From Tetmemena sp. SeJ-2015 (Eukaryota; Ciliophora; Spirotrichea; Sporadotrichida; Oxytrichidae), in the NCBI GenBank assembly GCA_027382625.1, contig JAJKFJ010021820.1, forward strand, positions 23,769 to 87,768: DNA of 64,000 bases, written 5' to 3'. This document shows, piece by piece, positions 23,656-34,295 of the stretch (positions within the stretch are counted from its first letter, which is position 1; each line of letters starts with the position of its first letter). A program made the position numbers and the translations under genes. The notes beneath the pieces were generated by a model. It was not told the origin of the DNA. It did not search any database and saw only the letters and a list, made by a program, of their open reading frames with translations.

Positions 23656-26096
23656 TGAAATTTGGATTGTTAGAGAGTGGCAGCAGCAACTATGAATTAT
23701 TTCAGAAGGCTCGTAGTTTGAAATATGAGTTGCGCAAACGACTCAGACTCCTTGACTTAGGTAAACATAAATTACTTCATGCTTTAAAGAGAGAACAGGT
23801 CTCATTGAGCCAAGTACCTTTGAACTAGAAGCGTACAAGATTGGCATGAATATAAACCAAAGGGAAATAGAAAAAATAAAAGAAGCTTTTCCCGACTTTA
23901 AAAAGAGCCACCTCATCAATTATGAAGCCTGCATCAAGGCTCTTGTTTCATTTTTATTTCTGTTCCGTAACTTGGAGAGGGCAAAAACATGTAAGATTAG
24001 GAATTAAGGTAATATTATTCAGTAAGTGGATGGTTTAACTCCACAAATAAGACCACTCCCAGCTCAAAGATTAACTGAGTAAAGTAATTCAACAAAATCA
24101 AACACCCAGTGGAAGAAACTACAGTCATGCAAAGCTTCAATCCTACTCTCATAGCAATCAGTAAATGAATAGCACCATGTAAAATACCTAGCCATCTCTA
24201 AGTCAGAATTTAAGTGCGAGCACAGCTCTTCTTTTGAAACAGAAGCCTCCTATCTCGCAAAAGCCTAAAATAGTGCTCAGAAAACTCTCACAAAAAGCCA
24301 TGGCTAAAATTCCGCATAACAGCTGCCCGATCTGAACAGTAACGATTTAGTTTTATTAAAAAGAGGAGTAAGCTAGATTAAAGTCAGAGAAGCAAGCTTA
24401 AGGTACTGTTAAACAGGTTAAGCAACTCTCACACCAAATCTCTGTCACTCACACAAAACGATTTCAAAAACAAGACCTTGATATCTAAGACTGATCTATC
24501 CCCAGTAAACTAATTAAGGGATTCTATTGATAACTAGCATCGAGCTTGAATGTCTACTTTGAAGCTTTGAATGATAAGGATAAATAAACAGGCGACCACA
24601 TTTTCAATAAAGTGGTTTAGAAGCGAGGATTGACTGAATTAGACTCCTTTGTGGCTAAAGATATGTCTTGCGCTAGCAAGAATAGGAACATTTATAGGAA
24701 TGTTTAAAACAAGATGTATATCAAAACTCTCAATTTCAAGTAGTTTAATTCAGACTAAAGGGACCTCATCAGGCAATTAATCAGAAGTGACAAAGCTTAA
24801 ATTAAGAACATGCTAGATCTAAAGCAAGCATTTCTTACAATGGATAGTGAAAACTCTGGCTACTTAGGCAGAGAAAAGTTTATGAGGTTAGTTCAGGATA
24901 GGAAACTCAGGATAAGTGAAGAAACTCTAATTTAGATTTTAGACTGTATAACTGTGACAGATGAGAACTTACAGAAAGATTAGCAAGCAGGAGATGATCA
25001 AATTTTACTAAGTTACTCTAAGCTAACTTCTTTGATCGAAATCTTCTTGCAGACTCCTTCAAGATCTCTCGGGCAAGCTCACAACTCTAAGAACGTAAAA
25101 GAAAGCATATAGTTCAAGGGAGATTTTGAGCCTTCGGATGATAAACTAGTTAAGTTAAAGAGGTACGTTCATTTCAGGATAGAAGAGAAATTCAGAGACT
25201 TCAGGCAGGCATTTAGAAGTATCGACACCAATTTCGATGGACATTTAAGTTTCAAGGAATTTATTGAGGGCTTAGAAAAAATAGGAATCTGCTTTTCCTT
25301 GGAGGATTTTAGAAAGTTATTTGTCTCATTAGACTATGATAACACGGAGGCTATCAATTTTAGCAAGTTCTGCCTTTTAAATACTGACTTATACTAGCCC
25401 AAGTAAAAGTTATTTTTAAGGAAGAGCAGAATATGAATTCTTTAATGTCCAGAAAGAAGCCACCACTCATACCCAATCAGGCTTAATCAGTTTAAATGGC
25501 GAGAGATAATTCATTCACTACCACTTTCGCAAATGGAACTACTCCTAAAAACAAAGATATTATCACCAGATTTGATATAATTAAAGTATAATTTTAAGGT
25601 AATTTTTCCCCTAAATAACAGCTTCGCATCAGATATTTAATCATTAGGTAAATCAGAGAGTATTTTGAAATTAAGAAGATCCATAATTTTACCTTCTCGT
25701 TAAGATAGGTCTTTCAGCTACGGCTCTACTAACTCGTAAGTAATTTTATTTCTTTAAATATTTTTTAGATTCAATCACGATATGACTGCTCTGATGTGCA
25801 ATGCATATAAGGAGGAGATAGGCTACAATTTTAAAATTAGGAGAGCTTATAAATATCAAAAGACTTCTATAACTCCACTAAATAGGACACCTATCAAACT
25901 CAATAAGCATCATTAAGTTCCACTCTATTAAAAACTTAGAGAAGAGGCAATCAGAAAGAAATATCTTAATTTCATCAATTCACAAGGAACTATCAAGTTA
26001 AAGATAAGAAGCTAGAGTCTAGAGAATAAGATTTAAGAAGAGGTTCAAAAAACATAAGAAATGAACAAATTGAAAGAATTATTAATCAAGATTTGA
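23656..26096 (+). CDS. EF-hand calcium-binding protein
   Basis: Starts at MKFGLLESGSSNYELFQKAR and ends at TGA 26,094-26,096. A 29-base intron at 23,761-23,789 precedes an EF-hand-like helix-loop region (ERTGLIEPSTFELEAYKIGM). After a Ser/Gln-rich middle come helix-rich repeats (LKQAFLTMDSENSGYLGREK, a second EF-like motif) and one canonical EF-hand loop at 25,224-25,259, DTNFDGHLSFKE, with Asp, Asn, Asp and Glu ligands. The C-terminal part is basic (INSQGTIKLKIRSQ...) with introns around 25,600 and 25,738. Role inferred: calcium sensor, possibly cytoskeletal. Frame changes at about 24,350, 24,511-24,530 (IES) and about 25,433 are present. Confidence 0.7.
24511..24530 (+). other. Candidate IES, pointer TAA, 20 bp
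   Basis: TAA at 24,511-24,513 and 24,531-24,533. Removal gives SPVNQLASSLNVYFEALND and avoids TGA. Confidence 0.5.
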
Positions 26097-26205
26097 TCAT
26101 GAAAGTATAGTTCATTGTTTGAGAATAATCCATGAATCTGAGATTCTTTAACGAAATTATATAAGACTCTTCTTATAGTTACAAGTTAGCTAAACTTAGT
26201 TTCCT

Positions 26206-26972
26206 TCAGTGTTTCTTGTGATAGAGATGAGGACACTGCTCCTCTTTGCTGGTGAGAGGAACGTATCTCACTCCAAACATATGCTTCTTATAAATTTGGC
26301 CTTCTTAATCTTTTCTGATGAGCATTATTTGCTGGTCGCCATCACCTCCCACTGGAATTACCATTTTTCCGCCAGGTGCCAATTGTTCTATTAGAGCCTT
26401 TGGAACTTTCTCAGGGGCTAAGAAAATTTGAGTCAATCCAAAATTATTCTTACCTGCTCCTACATGGATTGCATTATAGGGAGCATACTTCTGATATCCC
26501 TCTCTTCCATCAGCACATACCACTTCGATGTCTTTATTCAACACCTCCTGGCTGTAGCTTTTATAGAGATTATCTAGAGATAGCTACTTCAGCTGCTCTA
26601 TATGCTCAACTCCAACAACTTTCCCTTGCTTTCCCATCATCTCCCAAAAAGCAGCCAACAAATAACCACTTCCACAACCCACGTCTAAAACCCTTGCTCC
26701 AGGAAAAAGTTAGTCTTGGAGTAATTCCTATATCTTTTAAGTTAGGTGAAAATTACCAAAGCATAAGCATGCATATGAGGAGCAGATATCGTTGCTCCAT
26801 AGTTAATCGACTAAGGGGAATCTTCATAAGCTCTTGAAGTTGGACAGAAATCAAATCTATCCACTTATTTCATTGCCTTAGCTATTCTCTCACTGTTTAT
26901 TACTCCTTTAGTCATGAGAGAATCTACCAAATAGTGCAAGTGTTACTTTCTCATTTCTGATCCACTTTGCAT
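26206..26972 (-). CDS. PCMT1: Protein-L-isoaspartate O-methyltransferase
   Basis: About 230 residues, ATG 26,970-26,972, TGA 26,206-26,208. It uses S-adenosylmethionine to methylate isoaspartyl residues in damaged proteins (family knowledge). N-terminal [13 protein letters not shown] and the [18 protein letters not shown] segment match the family substrate loop. The SAM motif I is [11 protein letters not shown], followed by ADGREGY, then [20 protein letters not shown], and [12 protein letters not shown] near the end. Two short introns (29 and 36 bases, GTAA...TAG) sit after HAYAL and within HVGA. The length is normal and no frame breaks are seen, making this the cleanest gene in the window. 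Confidence 0.92.
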
Positions 26973-27054
26973 TTTAAATTAACAATTAATAATCTAAATC
27001 AATAAATTCTCAAAATTTTAAGTCAATATTAACTCAAGATTATCATCTTCAACT

Positions 27055-27369
27055 TCATAACTTTGGGTTAAATTGAGCCTTTTCTGCTTTGAGTTTTTTC
27101 TGAGCGATCTTAAGTTCTTTAAATTTTTAAATCTTATCTTCACCAACTCCAAACTTGAGCAAAGTGCTCCATCCATTTTTCTCTTCCTCCGTGTTTAAGA
27201 TTTTAGCTGATGAATACTTAGGATCAAAGACATTCATCACTTCAAAGTCGCCCTTAATGTTCTTAGTTACAAGACCAGTCTCTGAGTTGAATTTTTAAGT
27301 AGCAACATTTTCAATAGATTCAACCACTTCAACAGGTCCATACTTCTGAGCTATGTCTTTTACAGTCAT
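27055..27369 (-). CDS. Small unknown protein (104 aa)
   Basis: Uninterrupted frame MTVKDIAQKYGPVEVVESIE to ...KAEKAQFNPKL and TGA 27,055-27,057, with one TAA and one TAG read as Gln. It ends in a charged Lys-rich helix. No family recognised. Its ATG lies 4 bases after the TGA of the racemase-like gene, so it may instead be the 3' exon of that gene. Confidence 0.55.
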
Positions 27370-27373
27370 CTTT

Positions 27374-28245
27374 TCAAAAACAAGTTATTAACAAATAAAT
27401 TTAGAGAATTTAAAGATTTCTATTTTTAATAAATGAATAGTAGAGATCTTGATGCTTATGAGACTCAGCCGATTCATCTGAAGTATAGTATTGGAGTTTA
27501 GCATCATCATGGATCTTAGTACCTGGCTTTAGTACGAAGCATATTCCCTCTTGATCTCTATAGACAGATTCATGTGGCCTAGTAAAGCTAGTATACAAAG
27601 CTGTGTTCTTATTCTTCGATTTGTCTCTGTTGGTTAGTCTGACTGTTTCAAGGAGGGTCAGTTAACTTAAATAGGCCGTTGAGTGAGTCATAGAACAATC
27701 AAGAGTTGTGTGAGGCTTTCTCACGTACAAGGCTTGCAGAATCAGGTTGTAAGTATAAAGTGATCCAGCAGAAAAGTCTGCAAGAATATTAGCAGGGAAG
27801 GTAGGAGCATTATTTCTAGCAGTTCTTTTGAATTTGCTAAGGACTCCCGATACGGCTAAATAGTTCATATCATGCCCAGCCAGATTTCTAAACTTTGATT
27901 CTCCCTAACCGTATCCAGTGAGTCTTGCATAAACAACCTTATTATTAATATCATGATCACATCTGGAGATAAGCCTAGTTTCTCCATGACTCCAGGTCTA
28001 AATGACTCCATAACAATATCTACATGAGGGATTACATCTTGGATTAGAAATGCTCTGTCTCTATCCTTCTTAAGATTAAGATTCATTACAGTCTTGCCCC
28101 TTGACATATACATCTGCTTCATTCCATTTTCCTTGGTTGGTCTAATAACAACTACGTCAGCTCCTTAGTCAGCTAGCATTTAGCCTGTGAATTGAAGAGG
28201 GGGCATAGCCTCAAACTCTAGCACTCTTAGTCCTTTCAATGCCAT
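27374..28245 (-). CDS. Alpha-methylacyl-CoA racemase-like (CoA-transferase family III)
   Basis: ATG 28,243-28,245, MALKGLRVLEFEAMPPLQFT (family: G-L-R-V-L-E), then RGKTVMNLNLK, VMESFRPGVMEKLGL, VVYARLTGYGQ, AGHDMNYLAVSGVLS and FPANILADFSAGSL, all in the right order for CaiB/BaiF enzymes. AMACR flips the configuration of methyl-branched acyl-CoA in peroxisomes or mitochondria (family knowledge). An 11-base IES at 27,950-27,960 breaks the frame. After LDCSMTHSTAYLS the protein no longer matches the family, and it ends at about 285 residues against about 380 normally, so the C-terminus is replaced or truncated. Next to a Pex14-like gene. Confidence 0.75.
27950..27960 (-). other. IES, pointer ATC (+ strand), 11 bp
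   Basis: ATC at 27,950-27,952 and 27,961-27,963. Removal turns a broken frame into LSPDINNKVVYARLTGYGQ, exactly the CoA-transferase family pattern. Confidence 0.75.
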
Positions 28246-28307
28246 TTAATTATTTAATATTATCACTTTAATAAACTCTTATTGAAATAAACTATCTTCA
28301 CTGAGAC

Positions 28308-29752
28308 TTCTAAGCCTCCTCAAGCAACTCAATTACATATTAAATGGTTTTTACGTTTGAGCTGAATTCATTTTCATTAGCTTTTTCACCTGTCTCTTGG
28401 TTAGGAAGCTCAAACTCAAACTAAGATTCACTCTTTTTTGTGAAACCAATATTCTCTAGAAAACTCTCGAAGTTTCCTGGGGCGTTTTCATTGATCTTTT
28501 TGAAAATTCCATTCGAAGTGTTAATTTTATTGGTCAGTTTGCTCTTTTCCAAATCTGAAATGATAGTTTTTAAAGGATGCTGAACTAATCTGAGTTGCGT
28601 CTTTTGCCTCTCAGCATCTGGTTGCTTAGATTATAGAAATATTAAATAATTTGAACTCGGCTACATATGTTCTCAGTTTATCCTTTTGTTCTTCGGACAG
28701 CTCATTTTCTAAGAACTTAGGACCCTTGGGAATTACTTTCTCAGCCTCCTTTTCCTCTTCTTCTGAAACTTCAACCTATGCAGCTTGCTTAACTTCCTCG
28801 ACTTATGATTTAGCATCCTCTGCGAAGCTAACTTTTTGAGATTTCAATGTACTAACAACAGACTTGTTAAATTCCTTGATTTCTCTCAACAACTAAGTAT
28901 TGCTTTCATTGGTATCTTTTATGTTCTGCTTCAAATCTCTAAGTTCTCTAGCATCTCTAACTTCATTTAATCCAAATCATCTTTTATAGGCTCTCTTTCA
29001 TTCTGATGATCATCTCCAGGTTGGAACATGCTAACGCCTCTCTTGTAAGAGTGGTTTTAGAGTTGGGATGGATTGCTAACTTAGTTTGCTCTAACTTTCA
29101 AAGAGAGAGCCTTTTATTTAGCTTCTCCAACAAGTTTTCCATTTTCGAGAGACTCTAACTTATCATTCATTAACTTCTCTATTTCATCTCTGCTTACTAC
29201 TTAGTTTTTCTAATCTCAATTATTTGCAAGATAAGACTTACAAGTTAATCGTTCTCGAGTTCAAGTGCCCTTATTCTCTCATGACTCTCTTTCAGAGTTG
29301 TTGCTAATCTATCCTTGATTTCCTCTCTTAGGTTCTTTTCCTGTTTATCTTTGATGTTATCGAGAACATATGTGACTCCTAAAGTCGTAAGAACTGCAAC
29401 TGAAGCCACATTTATTGTCTGGAGCAGAATAGATCCTTACTGTCCAATTCTTCTCTCAGCATTTGGACTGTGTTTAACCATTCCATGATTATGAGGGTGG
29501 AATGAAGCAGGAGAAACCTCAGGAGTATTTCCATTACTGCTTAAAGTGGATAGTCCAGATTTCTTTAAGTCCTCATATCTCTTTAGTACTTCTGATATTT
29601 CTTCCTCACTTAACTTTCCCTCCAGAAATTTCTTCTTCTCCTCAAAGCTTATGTCCTTCACTATATTTAGAATGATTTTAAATTGCAAACTTACGCTTTT
29701 CTTCATTCTTATGGAGAAATGCAAGTGCCTGCTTGATTTAATCCTCTCTCAT
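28308..29752 (-). CDS. PEX14: Pex14-like peroxisomal docking protein with PUB-like C-terminus
   Basis: ATG 29,750-29,752. N-terminal MREDQIKQALAFLH...EEKKKFLEGKLSEEEI is the conserved Pex14 N-domain that binds Pex5 (family knowledge), split by a 34-base intron (29,661-29,694). Then a Pro/His linker, one hydrophobic segment TINVASVAVLTTLGVTYVL (membrane anchor) and a long coiled coil. A second intron (32 bases) follows ELENDQL. Near the C-terminus, after IES removal, LVQHPLKTIISDLEKSKL then IFKKINENAPGNFESFLENI resembles a PUB/PUG domain, not a usual part of Pex14. TGA at 28,308-28,310. IESs at 28,963-28,976 and 28,626-28,650. Confidence 0.75.
28626..28650 (-). other. Candidate IES, pointer TT (+ strand), 25 bp
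   Basis: An almost pure A/T insert in the Pex14-like gene. Removal joins RTYVAEFK to QPDAERQKTQLRLVQHPL and avoids TGA. The 2-base pointer is weak. Confidence 0.55.
28963..28976 (-). other. IES, pointer TCAT (+ strand), 14 bp
   Basis: TCAT at 28,963-28,966 and 28,977-28,980. Removal gives REPIKDEVRDARELRDLK and skips a TGA. Confidence 0.65.
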
Positions 29753-29892
29753 TATAGATCAATTATTAGTTATATTGTCTATAATTTAAAGTCGCAATTG
29801 TGTATTTCTATGACGTGTGATGAGTAGAAACTTTCTTTTTATGTATATAAGTTTGATGTGAACGTTAAGTGGAAATATTTAAAATATTGAAA

Positions 29893-32243
29893 ATGAGTAA
29901 CTTCGTATTTAATGTGCAGAGCCCCTCTATTTCTATTTCTCACTACCAAAGTAGTAATTACCATCACAATTCAGATAAGTCAGAAGAGCAACATCGTCCC
30001 TTCAATTTCAATCCTAACTCTCTCTATTGTATTTAACTTAAGCTAGACTGAGGACTAATGAAACAACTAAACTTTAAATCTGAATGAGGAAAATAACTTC
30101 CAGAGTGTTCCATGGATCTAGTAGAAGGCGACTCATCATAGAATGCAAACTAATCTTAATGATTACAACTCACCAGAGCTTATTTAATACTCTGCCTCAC
30201 AACCAAGACTGAGGAATGATCAATAATCTTCTTAGAAAATTAAGATTCACAACAATACTACACAAAGAAAAGTCCATTTTTAAGACTCTTAAAACTATGA
30301 TGATGGAATTCCTCAACATGAAAACTAAAATTAGGAATTATAAGCTGGTTATGATGAAATGATATTGCTATAATATTTTGAGGCCAACCCTCAATTGTAT
30401 GAGCAATTTATATAAGGAAATATTGATATATAGCAACTTCTAGAATTTTAAAATTCTAATGAGGAACTCATGTAACACGAAAATGATTATGTTGAGCGAA
30501 GTCTTTTGGAAAGTGAAACAAAGGATCAAAGAAGGGCTGGATTGGTAAAAACGAAGAGTTATAAAAATTGGAAACAGGAAAATGTAGTAGACAGTTTAAT
30601 TCTCTAGGAAAACTCAGCTATGTTTAACAATTTAGTTGCTTCTAAATTTCATGAGGACTTCAAAAATAGTCACAATCAATAAACGAACACTTAAAAATAA
30701 TGCTCACCCTCTATAAGATTATCTCCTAAGAATTTGTACACTAAATACTACGAAGGAGGCAGTATTTACACAGAATCAAACTTAAAGCAGTCATCAGGCC
30801 CTCTAATTAACAATATCTCAACAATATAAAAGCCACCTTAGCATCCAAATCATAACTCAAAGGCCTCTGTGAATGTTGCAGACTTCGAGCTTCATAGCAA
30901 GAACAATCATTTTGAGAACTAAAGAAGAAGGAAACTATCGCAATTCAAAAATCTGTCCCAAATTTCTAATGTCTTTCCCTCTCCAGGAGGAGCAAGCTAT
31001 AACCAACCTTAGAATAAAAGAGATACTCCTTCGAAAGAAGAGAGCAAACTTCTTTAGCAATTCTTCATTTTTAGATGTCTTTTTATTTGCAATAAGTTTT
31101 AGCTCTAACTAGCTTGATTGAAAAGCTAAACGAAAACTAAAGCAATAAGCTCTAGTAAATTGAATCTACTTTTAAGACAATGTAGAGTAGCTTTAAAGAA
31201 GAGATTGAGAGGCTGAGGTATAAGCTTGCATAGCAATCTCACTCCGAGAATTGCACTCTAACTGATAAGTCTTGTATATAGTGTTCTAGTAAAAATGGAA
31301 AGAGCTAGCTAATTATGACTCCTCATAATTAGAATCCTAACATTTCCAATCCAGTTACTATAATTAAATATAATTGAACATACTTTAACTTTCGTTATAA
31401 CTTTAAGCAGAATGATGGATCATCTAAGGTGTAATCTAGCTCTTAGAACTAATAATTGAGCCAGAGAACTCCAAATTAGAGTCATTAACTAAACTAAAGA
31501 TAATATTTTTAAAGGATGAATGTATTATAAAGTATTTATTTGATTTGAGTCTTTCTTAAAACTCTAAGACCCCCGTCACCAATATTAGGACAGATTATTC
31601 AAAGCCATTTTCTAATTAACAGATTTAAAAAGGCAGGAATATTAACAATCTAGCCAAGCAAAAGGCTTATGATTAAGAGGATAGTCTTGATAAAGAAAAT
31701 ATGGATACCAACATTTTCATTAAGAGCATCTCCAAATCAAATCAGATTGAGTTAAGTGATATCAAAACTGAAATATTATTTATAGTCGAGCCAGTTTCTT
31801 CGCTCAAAATATTACTTTCATTTTTTATAAGCAAGAAAAAGAAAAAGAAGAAGACTATTGAAACCAGAAAATAATTGAATAAAACTCAATTCTAAAACCC
31901 CTTTAAAGATGACCTTATAATTCTAAGCTCGAACAATAAGTACGCGGGGCTTCACACCACGGACTCACAAGATAATTAAGTTTATCAGACTGAGGTGGAT
32001 GAGCAGCGCATTTAGTTCTTAACAGAGGAGGAAGAAAATTCTAAAATTGGCAGAGATTTCGAAAAAGGAGTTGGAAGCTATGAGCAAGAAACTTTTAACA
32101 AAAATTAAGGGTAAGAATTTTCCCATTAAGTCCAAGCTCCTTCCAATCAGCAATTAAGAATAAACTATTTTTAAAATTAATATGGTTTATTAAGAAAGAA
32201 GGATACTGATAAAAATAATTCTTGTAAATGTATAGTATTTTGA
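29893..32243 (+). CDS. Asn/Gln-rich low-complexity protein with coiled coil
   Basis: Starts near ATG 29,893 (MSNFVFNVQSPSISISHYQS) and ends at TGA 32,241-32,243. Mostly Asn/Gln/Ser/Lys-rich, with a coiled coil at about 31,100-31,235 (SLIEKLNENQSNKLQQIEST, EEIERLRYKLAQQ) and a short CIQCSSKNG motif. No family recognised. Resolved IESs at 31,057-31,088 and 31,368-31,379; a further AT-rich segment at about 31,770-31,805 has a 7-base repeat (AATATTA). The frame is unresolved between about 30,030 and 30,070 and near 31,555. Confidence 0.55.
31057..31088 (+). other. IES, pointer GCAAT, 32 bp
   Basis: GCAAT at 31,057-31,061 and 31,089-31,093 flank a T-rich insert encoding Phe/Ile/Cys. Removal gives LLQQQVLALTSLIEKLNENQ. 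Confidence 0.7.
31368..31379 (+). other. IES, pointer ATA, 12 bp
   Basis: ATA at 31,368-31,370 and 31,380-31,382. The 12-base insert carries an in-frame TGA; its removal keeps the frame and gives IIKYFNFRYNFKQND. Confidence 0.6.
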
Positions 32244-32282
32244 TAACTGTGAATATAAATTAATATTTGAAATGATTAACTA

Positions 32283-32672
32283 TCAAGTAGTCTAAGCTTA
32301 ATTAAAGTCTTTAATATCTACAATGTTATCATCTATAATGTCAAAGCATAGTGGACATTCTATAAAGGTTTGAAGAATATTGGCTCTTTGGCTTAGGTTG
32401 TTGAGGCATGATGGACATAACAACTAGCTAAATTTACATGATTGTCCATTCGTTTTAGTATGAGTTAAACTCCTCTCTTCAATAAATTAAAATAAAATAT
32501 GTTTTAATAAACTGCTGAGAGCAAGTCTAACAAATTTTCAAGTTCAAAAGCTCTTTGCAAATAAAAATTAATGAGCAAATTAGCGCCTGCTGTAATAAGT
32601 GCTCAATCAGTTTCGTATTCAGGCTAATTAGAAAATATAATAAGAAGCTTTTTAAATCTTAATTTTTAACAT
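32283..32672 (-). CDS. Small RING-like Cys protein
   Basis: Tentative small gene, ATG 32,670-32,672 and TGA 32,283-32,285. After removing one clear IES (32,557-32,574) it reads EHLLQQALICKELLNLKICQ-TCS, then a T-rich break, then NGQSCKFSQLLCPSCLNNLS and FIECPLCFDIIDDNIVD. Cys pairs CxxC, C...CxxC and CxxC are spaced like a RING or similar zinc finger, but the usual His is not evident. It might be a ubiquitin ligase (inference). Two more frame breaks (about 32,490 and 32,645) are unresolved. Confidence 0.4.
32557..32574 (-). other. IES, pointer GCAAAT (+ strand), 18 bp
   Basis: Six-base repeats GCAAAT at 32,557-32,562 and 32,575-32,580 flank an A/T insert of a length divisible by three. Removal joins LLQQALIC to KELLNLKICQTC. 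Confidence 0.6.
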
Positions 32673-33039
32673 TTAATTAATTTTTTAAAAAATAATAATT
32701 TTGAGGATTAATTTTTCCTTAAATTTCTAATTAATTTTATATACACTTGTTTATGTTAAAATAATAAATTTATGGGGACATCGTATAGATTTAATTAAGT
32801 GTCTTCTTAAAAATTGTTTTGTATACACTGGAAATCTATATTAAAATGGGAATGCACTATAAATTAGTGTTAATTATTTCCTATTTTATATTATACTCAA
32901 TCACTCTTTATATAAAAAAATACTTTAAAGCATTTTTTAATTTTATAAACCATTTATGGCATAAAATATAGTAAAAATAATACTTAGAATAATTGAAAAC
33001 TTAGGTCAAGAATGTTGGAAAAGCTGAAAGATCAACATT
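32673..33039. other. AT-rich spacer
   Basis: Very AT-rich (A/T runs) with no coding signal; lies between the RING-like gene and the 3' end of surface copy B2. Confidence 0.5.
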
Positions 33040-33506
33040 TCATATTGAGGATGGGAGAGAATCTATTTTGACCATTTAATTGGAGAAGATATTTGGTCTC
33101 TAAGAATTAGTTTGATTGTTACTGGTGGATTAAATCAAGTTTCTTTGAGTCTCATGGGAGTATTGATCCTCTATATCTCTGAGACTGAAAGAATCCTTCG
33201 GCTCCATTATTTAGATTTGAGCTGTTTTTAGAGAATTCTTTTTAGTAGGGACAGCAGATGCAGCAGAGTCATTACTTAAATATAAAAAGAAAGTATTTGT
33301 TCTAATTTAAGACTTTTGGTCTTGAAAATAAATATATTTGGTATTGAAGATGTCTCTGAATTTCTTAATTTTTCCCTGTCTAAAGAGAAGGAATCTTCGG
33401 TAAAGGAATCTGAGTCTAATGTAAAGTGCTCTCAAAGTAAAGTATAAAATCACTAGTAGGTTGGCAGCTATTTAAAACAAAATCATAGAGATGATAGACC
33501 ATCCAG

Positions 33507-33553
33507 CTTATTATCACTCACTTACTATAAATATAAAAGTATATACTTTCTAA
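33507..33553 (-). other. IES, pointer CTTATT (+ strand), 47 bp
   Basis: CTTATT at 33,507-33,512 and 33,554-33,559. The insert contains TGA; removal gives DIQYYQQAGWSIISMILF, aligned with NNVQQISGWSIS in copy D. Confidence 0.8.
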
Positions 33554-33642
33554 CTTATTGATAGTATTGAATGTCAGTGTCAGGTACAAAGTCAAAGAAC
33601 AGGAAAAAGTGGTAGACAATAGCCATGATGCAGAGCTCGTTG

Positions 33643-33652
33643 AATAAATAAA
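33643..33652 (-). other. 10-bp IES, pointer AAT, absent from paralogues
   Basis: AAT at 33,643-33,645 and 33,653-33,655. Copy B at about 36,590 and copy D at about 49,065 have the same coding sequence (EIFNE) without the insert. Confidence 0.8.
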
Positions 33653-33766
33653 AATATTTCCATCTTGTTCATAAGTGGCTCACTGAAAGGCTTTACTTGC
33701 CAGATGTATATCACGTGTAATAACTGCTAGAGCATTAAGTAGATCAAGTGAATCACACCTGGGTAG

Positions 33767-33785
33767 TCAAATTAATAAAATATAC
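33767..33785 (-). other. 19-bp IES, pointer TC, absent from paralogues
   Basis: Insert between TC 33,767-33,768 and TC 33,786-33,787. Removal gives AVFLADYPGVIHLIY; copies B (AVFLQNYPGTIHLLY) and D lack it. Confidence 0.7.
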
Positions 33786-34295
33786 TCAGCCAAGAATACA
33801 GCAATTAAAGCGAATGTCAGTCTTCTTGCTTTTAATCCTTTTTTTACTATCAAATCTAATTCATTATTCTCTCTGATAAAATAGTAAGCCATTAGTCAAT
33901 GTTAAAGTTGTTTAATTATAAAGATTAATGAAGCTCATTAAACTAAACTCCAGGTACCCTTCGATGAAGTATCGCAACACCCCATTGAAGTACAGCAAAT
34001 TTATATTAATTTACAGCAAACTTGACAGAATGCTGCTCACTTTCGCTATTCTAAAGAGTTTATTACAAAAATAGTCCTCATACATCTTAAACTTCTTAAC
34101 ACAAAATTATCATCTAGTTAAGAAGTTTAACAAATTACAATTTTAATAAATAAGCCCGAATTTTAGTTTTAGAGGAATAAATTAGAATATATATTACTGA
34201 ACAGTTCAGACTCTATCAAATAAAAAATTATTTAAGCGCATATTAACAAAAAATAAGTAAAAAAAGATAGAAATAAGAAAGTCCTTAGTAAATAA

